A stretch of 64,000 nt of DNA from Neostapfia colusana (Eukaryota; Streptophyta; Magnoliopsida; Poales; Poaceae): positions 60,009,900-60,073,899 of the forward strand of contig JASWHV010000002.1 of NCBI GenBank assembly GCA_030760725.1, in the 5' to 3' direction. Under the pieces are notes generated by a model. The model did no database searches and had not been told where the DNA came from. It worked only from the letters and a program-made list of their open reading frames with translations. A program made the position numbers and the translations under genes. How positions within the stretch are numbered: the first letter of the stretch is position 1; every line of letters starts with the position of its first letter. Of the stretch, positions 1 through 9,300 are shown piece by piece.

Positions 1-2674
1 CCGAGGCCGCCGCACGCTGCCGGCACCGTTCCGATCCTCTAGCGCCTGAACCGAGCCCACACACATGTTTCCCGACCCCATAAACCCCCAGGCGGCGAGC
101 CTCCGGCCGGGAGACGGCCGGAGACACTCAGCCGGTGAGGCGCCGCCTCGGTCCGGCGAGGTTAGCGCGCGCGCGGGGAAGGAGGGCTCGGAGGAAGAAG
201 AAGGGTGGGGCGGGCCCACCAGTCAGTGAGGGAGAGTTTAAAACGGGATCGAATATGGCCAGGATTCCGTGTGGCTGTGCAAGGAAAACCCAGTAACCCT
301 GTGTGTTCTCGTTTCTCACTGGCTGCAATTTAAAGAGTGGGCCCGGGTTCTTTTCCAATAGCAAAAGAATTCCAGTTTCCACTCAAACTTTAGAAATTCA
401 TAAATTTTGCTAGGAAGCTCCAAATTTAGTGATTCAAATTGGGTTGTATTCATCTTGCCTAGCTCCGTCCAAATATACAACCCAATTTGTATGAAACGCA
501 TTAATTAATTCTGGAAAATGTTTTAAAGCTTTTCAGCAAAAGAATTTTAGAGGGAGTTTGGTTCATCCAAAAATTCCCAAATTTTGCCAGAATGTTCTTT
601 AGGACATTAGTAAACCCCTGTAAAATATTCAGACCATTTGGAGTTGATTTGCTCAGAGCAATTCAAATTTGAAGGTGCTGTGTTCATTTGAATACAGAAA
701 CATTTTCAGAGAATTCCCAAAACTTGGAAATTCAGTTCTGGGCAAATCTTAGCTCCAAAAATGCTAGGAAAATTCATGCAAACTCTATGAGCTATAATTG
801 AAATTGTAGTTCACTAAGTTGGGCATGAACAGGGGTGTTACCTCAGAATTAATTCTTCTTTGCTTATTTGCTAAAAGAATTATTCTGAGCAAACCACTCA
901 GTGAAAAGTGCTAGTGTTAGGTCCAGAGGGTTTTCTTGTGACAAGGGACTCACACAAAAATTCTCAGCTCCAGTGGAGCTCTGTATCACCCCTGTCCTGT
1001 TTAACCACTTGAGGGATTAATATGGCAAAGGGGGAAAACACTTAGCACTTAACCATGTACTTAGGTCCAAACCCAAACCACTAAACCCCAGTTCCATTTT
1101 AAATTCTTAAACAGAGTTCCAGTTGTTAGAGACTGGGTATTAGAACTAATAGCAGAATTATTACGCTAAACTCACATTGCATTTAAATTAACATGTAGTG
1201 TTTCATTAACGTGTAGCCATTGAAGAAGATACTCCGGAAGTGCTGGACTTCCTACTTCTGGAAGAGGAACTAACCCCTGACCAGCAGCAACAAGGCAAGC
1301 CCCGGTTTGCATTAACCTGTTTATAAGTTTTACTTTGTTTACATGTGTCATATGAAGTATGATTGTGCATTAGGTATAGGATGGATGGAACCCCACTTGC
1401 ATAACCAGAATTTTTCCCTAAGAGTGAGGGTAGTGTCTAAGACCTCGAGTAGACAGGCTACGCTTAATGATTCATAGGACTTCGGTACAAGTTGAGTAGT
1501 TGGAATCTACTCGCGAGATAGGCATTGGGACACACGGGTTCCGTTGAGTGATGTGAGATCGCTTTAGTAATGAAAATGAGACTAGGCAGGAGCTAGGGTG
1601 CAGCATGGGAAAGTCTTGTGTGTGCGGCCCTGCCCGTGTCGATTGAGGACCGATCCGTGTGCGGCCCTGCTGAACAAGTATTGAACATACCCAAGGCATG
1701 TCGGATATATGGGCACCGATAAACCGATGTAGCCTAAACCTCCGGGCGTCGAGGCATAACGCACCGATTTATAGGTGTAGGCTGAGGGCAGCAAGGTGGA
1801 AATCTGCCAACGGGCATAGAGAGATGCTCCGTGTGGGGAACCTCCCGCTCGTTTCGGTGCGACCGGTTCGATGTTTGGGCCGTTGGGTGAAAGGTTGTCC
1901 CGTACGACATCGAGTGAGCGTGCTGTGCAGATCCGCGGGTGGGCGTACGTGACATGCTCTTTGGGTTTCCCTACAGGTGTATATCGAGTCGATTCGCCGT
2001 CCCTCGCGGTGACGAGTACCGCTTGTTCACTGCGTCGTAACGTAGATTAATGAATGAAATGTTATGATTCAATATTGCTGTTATGACATAATTGTATTGC
2101 TACATGTGTGCCACCAATTATTGCTCACTAAATTTCAGCTTCATGAACTGTTAACTGGTTACTAAAAGATAAACTAAGGATGAACTTGTAGTCGTGTCCA
2201 TTTGTTGCAACATTGCTATCCTATGTCATGGTACCCCTCATGTAGAGTTTCATACTTAGGTGAGTCGGTTAAGCCTTGCTGAGCCTTCGTGCTCACAGTT
2301 GCTGCTTAAATGTTTTTCAGGTGAGGAGCCACCCACGGACTCGGAGTATGAGTCCACCGGCGAGGGTTACCCTCCGTCGGGGACCACGGCTGAGTGGGAG
2401 CCGTACACGCCGCGCTGAGCTGAGGAGTGCAGCTAGTGTGGGTTGCCTAGGGCTGGGCAACCACTTTTGCTAGATAGGCGGGCGTGAATTGTATAAAAGA
2501 AACTTCCGCTGTGTAATAAAGACCCTAGTTTGTAACCGAGAAGTGTACTACTTTGTACATTCAGTTTGTTTTTCCCATGTAATATAATGTGTTCTTATGA
2601 CGTGTGCTGTCGGGTGTCGCATCGCGCGGCACCACCCTCTGCGATCCTGGATGAGCGGATTCCGGTCCGCCACA
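1..2674 (+). mobile_element. LTR-H: end portion of a Ty3/gypsy LTR, plus orientation
   Basis: This is the downstream part of an LTR whose start lies before the window. Its last 70 bases (a GTGTGCTGT...CGGCACCACC block and terminal CCACA) match the reverse complement of the LTR starts at 9301 and 46665. Bases 240-1000 match the reverse complement of roughly 11100-11900. It ends in CA at 2674 and abuts the gag/protease junction of element A. No tRNA-Met primer site follows it, so it is a 3' LTR or a solo LTR of a plus-oriented element inserted in A. It carries AATAAA at 2515-2520 and the three-exon reading frame described separately. Confidence 0.85.
65..2418 (+). CDS. Predicted three-exon LTR-borne small acidic protein gene (LTR-H copy)
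   Basis: Seen: ATG at 65-67 opens 23 codons plus one base to 134, where a consensus GTGAGG donor follows (135). Exon 2 is 1217-1294, preceded by a GTGTAG acceptor and followed by a GC donor (GCAAG at 1295). Exon 3 is 2321-2418, preceded by a T-rich tract and CAG, and ends in TGA at 2416-2418. Both introns are phase 1, so the frame stays open across all three exons and gives 81 residues. Exon 2 has the motif PEVLDF and a Gln-rich end; exon 3 is acidic and ends EWEPYTP. AATAAA lies about 100 bases beyond the stop. The same arrangement with related sequence occurs in D's LTRs. I recognise no known family. Splicing and translation are inference. It could be an LTR leader that only looks coding. 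Confidence 0.5.
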
Positions 2675-5600
2675 GCAGATCTATGCTCGTGGAAATGTGA
2701 ATCACGTCTCCGTCGAGGAAGCACAACAAGCTGAGGACGTCATGATTGGTATGTTTCTCGCCAACTCCAACCCAGCCACTGTTTTATTTGATTCCGGAGA
2801 ATCGCTTTCATTCATATCATCCAAGTGTGTTGCCAATTATAACCTGCCCATATCCCACATGAAACAAATTATGTTGGTTAACTCTCCCGGTGGAGAGATG
2901 AGGACTAATATAGTATGTCCAAAAGGAAGCCTTAAAATAATATGGGTAGACTTTCTTGCCAACCTTATTGTCTTGGATTCCCAAGAGATTGACATAATAC
3001 TTGGAATGGACTGGTTAAACAAGCACAACGGAGTGATTCAATGTGGTCAGAGGATTGTGCAGTTGACGAGTGAGCACGTTACTCGTATTAAGTTCGAGGC
3101 AGCTCAACCTACAACCAGAAGGCAGTGCTGAACCACATCGAAGAATTGACGTTGGAAAGCATTCCGGTGGTTCAAGAATATTCAGATGTGTTCCCAGAAG
3201 AACTTCAAGGTATGCCACCTGACCGGGACATTGAATTTGCCATTGATTTAGTACCCGGAACTGCACCTATAGAAAAGAGGCCATATAGGATGCCTGCTAA
3301 TGAATTAAAGGAGCTCAAGAAACAAATTCAGGAGCAGCTAGATAAGGGTTTTATACGGCCAAGCTCGTCACCGTGGGGAGCCCCTGTGCTCTTCATGCAC
3401 AAGAAAGATGGGACCCAAAGGATAAGTGTGGACTATAGGTCTCTCAACGAGGTGACGATCAAGAACAAATAACCGCTGCCCCGCATAGAGGACTTGTTCA
3501 ATCAAATGAAAGGTGCCCGAATTTTCGCCAATATTGATCTTCGGTTGGGATACTTCTATCTGAGAATTAAGCCCTCTGACATACCCAAGACTGCATTTCT
3601 AACACGGTATGGTTCGTATGAATATACCGTTATGTCATTTGGGTTGACGAATGCACCCGCATACTTTATGTACCTCATAAATAAGGTCTTCATGGAGTAC
3701 TTGGACAAGTTCATTGTGGTTTTTATCGATGATATCATGGTGTATTCAAAAAGCGAGGAAGAACATGAAGAACACTTGAGGTTGACGTTGCAGAAATTGC
3801 GAGAGCATCAATTGTATGCTAAGTTCAGCAAGTGTCAATTTTGGCTAAAGGAGATATCGCTCCTAGGCCACATCATATCCAAGGGAGGAGTATCGTTTGA
3901 TCCCGGAAAAGTGGGAGATGTTTTGAAGTGGAACCAACCGCAGAATGTGACGGATATTTGGAGTTTCCTTGGGATGGCTGGATACTACCGCCGGTTCATT
4001 AAGGACTTCTCCAAAATAGCGAAGCCTATGACTGAGTTTCTAATGAAAGGGAAAGCATTTCAGTGGACACTAGCATGTCAAGACAGATTTGAGGAGCTCA
4101 AGAAGAGATTAACAACAGCGCCGGTTGTGGTATTGCCGGACGTGAGCAAGAGTTTTGATATATATTGTGACGCATCAAGACAAGGGCTTGGATGTGTGCT
4201 TATGCAAGAAGGACAAGTGGTTGCCTATGAATCAAGGCAATTAAAGAAATATGAGCTGAATTACCCCACACATGACTTGGAACTTGCAGCCGTGGTACAT
4301 GCCTTGAAGATTTGGAGGCATTATATCCTTAGCCACTGATGTTAGATCTATACGGATCACAAAAGCCTCAAGTATATATTCACGTAAACAGATCTGAATT
4401 TGAGGCAACGTCGATGGTTGGAACTCATCAAGTATTATGATGTTGGAATCAACTATCACCCCGGAAAGGCCAATGTAGTTGCTGATGCATTGAGTCGAAA
4501 GGGAGCATGTCAACAACTCACGGTTCGGGAGCTGCCATCCGAGCTGCGTAAGGAGTTCGTACGGTTACATCTCGGCTTCTTGAACGAGATGGAGGTGATC
4601 GAACTGAACTCAACGCTGGAACAAGAGATACAATATGGCAAAGCAACGGATGAGGAAATCAAGGAAAGAATGCAACAAGGCATAGAAAAAAAATTCAAGG
4701 AAGACGAGAGTGGTACGCTTTGGTTAGGGAAAAGGATTTGTGTGCCTAACTTGAAGCACATCCGCGATACGATACTAAAGGAGGCATATGACTCACCTAA
4801 GTCCATACATCCCGGCTGTACAAAGATGTACAATGACCTGAAAACTTGCTATTGGTGGGATGGCATGAAAAGGGACATTGCTGAATATGTCGCCGTATGC
4901 GACACGTGCCAACGAGTAAAGGCCGAACATCAAAGACCCGCTGGATTGTTGCAGCCATTAAAAGTACCCGAGTGGAAGTGGAAGGACATCAGCACGGATT
5001 TCATAGTTGGATTGCCACGTACTCAGTCCGGCTACGACTCCATTTGGTTATCGTGGACCGATTGACGAAGACAGCCCATTTCCTTCCTGTGAGAACCAAG
5101 TACACCGTCGCGCAACTAGCTGAGCTGTATATGGAGTAAATCGTGTGTCGCCATGGAGTTCCAAAGAGGATAGTTTCAGATCGAGGTTCTCAATTTACCT
5201 CTAGGTTCTGTAAGAAGCTGCATGAAGCCATGGGTACGCGATTGAATTTCAGCTCCGCATATCACCCACAAACCGACAGGCAAACTGAGAGGACAAATCA
5301 GATTTTGGAAGACATGTTCATATCTTGCGACTTGAAACATGGGAGTAGTTGGGATAAGAGCTTGCCATATTCTGAATTCTCGTACAACAACAGCTACCAA
5401 GCCAGCTTGAAGATGTCACCCTTCAAATCATTGTATGATAGACGGTGTAGAACACTGCTGTTCTGGAATGAGACCGGAGAAAGCCAAGTATTTGGATCCG
5501 AACTGCTGCAAGACGCCGAAAAGCATGTCCAAGTGATACGTGAAAACTTGAAGGACGCTCAGTCACGACAAAACGGTTATGCGGATAATAGGCGAAGAAG

Positions 5601-6015
5601 ATTGACCTTCAAAGTGGGAGACTTCGCGTATTTTAAAGTGTCACCTATCCGAGGCCAACGACGGTTCAACGTAAAAGGCAAATTAGCACCTCGCTACATC
5701 GGGCCATTCAAGATTTTGGACAAGCGAGGAGAGGAAGCCTATCAGCTGGAGCTGCCAACGCACCTCTCTGACGTGCACGACGTGTTTCACGTATCCCAAC
5801 TCAAGAAGTGCTTAAGAGTACCAGAAGAACAAGTACCGATGGATGAGCTAGAGCTTCGAGGGGATCTGACCTACGCAGAACACCCCTTCAAAATCTTGGA
5901 CGTGAAGGAAAGGGTCACAAGGAACAAAGTAATCCATTGGTGCAAGATACAATGGAGCCATCACACGGAAGCTGAAACTACATGGGAACGTGAGGAAGAT
6001 CTCAAGGCAGAATAG
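2675..6015 (+). pseudogene. Element A gag(end)-pol polyprotein, disrupted
   Basis: The upstream part of gag is outside the window beyond LTR-H. In order: protease (2697-3131; the active-site motif is DSGESLSF, off-consensus after DSG), reverse transcriptase (3125-4000; FIDD at 3722-3733), RNase H (about 4140-4500), HHCC integrase domain (about 4790-4930), integrase core (about 4980-5450) and chromodomain (about 5875-6010). Breaks: a one-base deletion near 3116, stop TAA at 3470-3472, stops near 4337, 4343 and 4384 in RNase H, a one-base deletion near 5047, and stop at 5137-5139. It cannot make an active polyprotein. Its 3' end and primer-type features make it the full-length relative of element B. 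Confidence 0.9.
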
Positions 6016-6058
6016 CCCCATCTTTTCTCCACTCTATAAAATCTCGAGGGCGAGATTC

Positions 6059-6078
6059 ATTTTAAGGGGGGGTAGGTT
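6059..6078 (+). other. Element A polypurine tract
   Basis: A G-rich run (TTTTAAGGGGGGGTAGG) lies immediately before the TG that opens the 3' LTR at 6079. It primes plus-strand DNA synthesis in this class of element. Confidence 0.8.
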
Positions 6079-6147
6079 TGTAACCCTCAATTTCACTACC
6101 ATGCATTGCATACATTTTTCATGTAGAGAAGCATCTAAAAATAAGTT

Positions 6148-6245
6148 GAAATAGAGAAAGGAATATAGAAATGGAGAAAGAACCATAGAAATGGAGAAAG
6201 GAATATAGAAATGGAGAAAGGAACATAGAAATAGAGAGAAATGGA
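6148..6245 (+). repeat. Short tandem repeat, about 23-24 bp unit, 4 copies
   Basis: Units of the form GAAATGGAGAAAGGAATATA repeat with small changes in the U3 of A's LTR. B's LTRs lack this array. Confidence 0.8.
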
Positions 6246-6420
6246 AATAAGATATCTAAATTGAGCCATCCCCAAATTTCCCCAAATATTCCAAAATTCC
6301 CCAAAATTCCCCTAGGGGAATTCCCCCCCACATTTGGGGGGAATTTCCCCCCAAACTGGGCGCACCAATTAGGGGGGAGACCCCTTGGCCGCAGCCTTGA
6401 GGTGGGGCGGAACCCTATCC

Positions 6421-6535
6421 CCCATCTCTAGGACTCTTTGGTTGAGTCCCATCTTGCTAGGACTTTTTGTTTCCACCGTAGGACTCTTTGGTTGAGTCCC
6501 ATGTTGCTAGGACTATATGTTTCCACCCCTAGGCA
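6421..6535 (+). repeat. Two-copy tandem repeat, about 58 bp unit, before the TATA box
   Basis: The block TAGGACTCTTTGGTTGAGTC followed by CCAT-TTGCTAGGACT...GTTTCCACC occurs twice, just upstream of the TATA box at 6550. It may hold promoter elements; that is inference. Confidence 0.75.
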
Positions 6536-6549
6536 CTCTCTCCCCCCCT

Positions 6550-6557
6550 TATAAATA
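6550..6557 (+). promoter_or_regulatory. TATA box of element A LTR promoter
   Basis: TATAAATA is followed by a pyrimidine-rich, GC-rich leader, in the position equivalent to the TATA boxes of B's LTRs (55684-55690, 61273-61279 on the opposite strand). The expected start is about 30 bases downstream. Confidence 0.65.
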
Positions 6558-6632
6558 CAACCCCTTGCCGCCCCCTATTCCTTTGGCCACCGCCCCCCTG
6601 CCCCCAACTCGCTGAGTTGCCCCTCTTGCCCA

Positions 6633-6745
6633 TGTTTGGCCGCCGTCGAGCCCCGCCATCGAGCCCCACCGTCGAGCCCCGCCGTTGAGCCCGTCGTCGA
6701 GCCCCGCCGTCAAGACCCGCCGTCGAGCCCCGTCACGCCTCGCCG
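6633..6745 (+). repeat. 15-bp GCCGTCGAGCCCC-type tandem repeat
   Basis: About seven imperfect copies of a GC-rich 12-15 base unit lie in the presumed R region of A's LTR. They make a Pro/Arg-rich reading frame in one phase, which I do not regard as a gene. Confidence 0.7.
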
Positions 6746-8582
6746 TCGCCGGAGAAAAAGCCCGACATTTTGCCCTACCATAATTTCTCACAGAAAAATC
6801 CCCCACTCCTGCCATTGCTAGGAGGGAGCCCTGCCGCAAGGAAAAAGTGAGGTAGGTCTTCATTACCCCTCTTATGACGTCGCCGCTGTTTCTACGCACC
6901 CATTTTATTTGCCACGTCGAGAAGAAACTGTTGGCATGTGGACAGATCATGTATTTGTCAATTTTTGACGGTGGAATTGATCTACATCTTGTGTCAACAT
7001 CATCACCACGTCCACACTTGATCCCAGCACCCTTGTTCATCATAAAACCGCATGAAAGCCCATTAAAACATGCAAGAACACGTACAAACTAGTTTTTATA
7101 AAACTGCACTATAGGATTTGTATTCATCTATCCCATTGCATCTTGAGTAAATTTTGTGCATGATGATTGATTGATGTAAATTTTGTATGTGCATGGTCGT
7201 TAGTAGAAGGACAAGCTCAAGAGGCCATCTAAAAGGAACTACAGCACCAAGACTTTGAGACGCTTGAGCAACACGAACCACGGGAGCAAGGTAAGTGCCC
7301 CTTGACCATATTGATCCCATGTTTTGAAACTGTTTTTGTTTGCGAAAACGTGTATGCTTGTGTCAATTTGATGGGGCACCCTTTTATAGGAGTTCACTAG
7401 TTTTGATTAACCATCCTTGTCGCCGGGAAAGTTGATGAGTCGGGTATGGTCGTTTCTTTCCTTTTTGCTTTGCTCAAATTACGGGATACGGGAAGCTGAA
7501 ATAAAACATGGTTAGCTACTGCACTCATATGAATAATGATGATGAAAACTTGATGGTGTTAATGAGCATGGAATCGGGGAGATCTAGGTAAGATTGGTTT
7601 GTGGATGTTGCTGAATGAGATGGTGGTTTACTTGCCGTAGATCTATGGACCGGTTCATGCGAGCACATGCCAGGAAAACAGTGCCACCACAAGGCCAAAT
7701 ATGGGTGCAGCTTAGCTGACTAATTAGGTCTGTTGCTAGCTTGTTATGGGCCGTTGGATGGCGCGGGGAATGGGAGTCATGAGGGACTGCCCTGGGAACT
7801 GTATGGCACAAGAGGGGGACCGTGGGTGGGAGAATGGAGATTCGAGCCTGCCGGTGAAACCTCAGTGGGTCCGTACATCCTAGTAGCCCCTTTGTAAAGT
7901 CTATTTTGTGATCTGTTGGCCATACACCGACGGTTGTGTATTGGTAGAATGGAGGTTCTTTCTCGTCGCTGACGGGTGACGAAATAACAAACTTGTGGGT
8001 AAAGTGGTGCCACCTCTGCAGAGTGTAAAACTATCATGATAGCCGTGCTTCCGGTTACAAGCACCTGGCCAACTTCCATGATTAAAGGTAAAACTTGGGA
8101 TGTTTATTTGGTATGGTTGTGGTATTGTCATTGGGATTGGTTTTGGGATTGTTTTGAGTCATGATAACGAGTTTGGTTTCGTATGAAAATAAGATGGTTA
8201 TGAATATTTATGAGTATGAGATGAACTTGAGAAAGATTATTGGCTGGTTGAGACTTGATAAATGGTGAATTATGATGAAATAATGTTGCTGATTTACTTG
8301 GTTATATTGGGATTTAACTCATCTAGACTTAGTTACATGCCTATGGAGTTGAAGTTGGAGCCTGCTGTTTTAGTCATTTTCCTCTGTCGTTAGAGTCTTC
8401 CGCTGCAAGAATAAGATAGACATTCATGAGTGAGACATTGAGTCGATGTAATAAAGTACATAAACATTATTTGTACGTGGTTATATTCTGAATTCAGTTT
8501 GTGGAATACATGTGTATGTGTGATGAACCTCCTGGGCACACATATACATTCACTTGGTTCATTTTTGGAACCGGGTGTCACA

Positions 8583-9300
8583 CTCAGACCAACTTCGAAA
8601 CCACGAGCAGCACTATCCGACCCAAGATCTCGAGCTCGCTGCGGTGGTCTTGGCGCTGAAAATGTGGAGACACTATCTTCTTGGAAACTTGGTGCATCTC
8701 TACACCGACCACAAGAGCTTAAAGTATATCTTCATCCAAAAGGAGCTGAATATGAGACAAAGGAGGTGGTTAGAATTAATCAAAGACTATGAACTTGAGA
8801 TTCATTACCACCCCGTCAAGGCAAATGCGGTTGCCGACGCGCTGAGTCAGAAATCACGTGTCCATAACCTTACTATTACACCGATGGAAGAGGAAGAACC
8901 GAGTTTATACTTGGTTCCATATGGATCACTTTACAACCTTGATCTCATCCCTACTATTAGGGAGGATATTATTGCAGCTCAGAAGTTTGATAAAGGCATG
9001 GCACATCTCCGGAAATGGATAGACAACAGTGATATCAAATGTTTCCGGAAGGATGATGAGGGGTCGCTATGGTTCAATGACCCCATAGTCGTACCCTGGA
9101 ATATGGAGCTGAGAAAGAAGATCCAAGATGAAGCTCACTTGTCTAAGTTTTCTATTCATCCGGGCAGCAACAAAATGTACCAAGATTTGAAGACTAAATT
9201 TTGTTGGACATAGATGAAGCGGGAAATTGCAAAGTACGTATCCAATTGTGATACATATAGACGAGTGAAGGCGGATCACATGAGAAAATCAGGGCTGTTG
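8583..9300 (+). pseudogene. Element C pol, left fragment (RNase H to integrase zinc domain)
   Basis: The frame resumes inside RNase H after A's LTR and reads YPTQDLELAAV, the LYTDHKSLKYIF region, then the HHCC region of integrase. Stop TAG is at 9211-9213. The second zinc-binding cysteine pair is damaged (CDTY). The fragment stops at 9300, where element F begins, and continues at 51024. It is closest to the pol of D and F. Elements A and F are therefore both insertions in C. Confidence 0.88.
9296..9300. repeat. Target-site duplication of element F, left copy (TGTTG)
   Basis: TGTTG precedes F's terminal TGTGAGGG and is repeated at 51024-51028 after F's terminal CTACA. The integrase reading frame of C rejoins there. 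This fixes the outer boundaries of F. Confidence 0.92.

Larger units (their letters stand above)
6079..8582 (+). mobile_element. Element A 3' LTR
   Basis: It starts TGTAACCCTC after the polypurine tract and ends GGTGTCACA, where the RNase H reading frame of element C resumes at 8583. From about 6840 to 8100 it matches the reverse complement of B's LTRs, but its U3 is different: three sets of tandem repeats replace B's CACGTG array. A TATAAATA box is at 6550-6557. It retains exon 2 of the LTR microgene (7207-7290, GT donor) with an in-frame stop; exon 1 is closed by a TGA and I find no exon 3. The 5' LTR of A is outside the window. Confidence 0.85.

Noticed and set aside
6549..7043. 164-codon frame on the minus strand over A's LTR
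   Set aside because: It runs antisense through the GCCGTCGAGCCCC repeat and the TATA region. Low-complexity product, no support.
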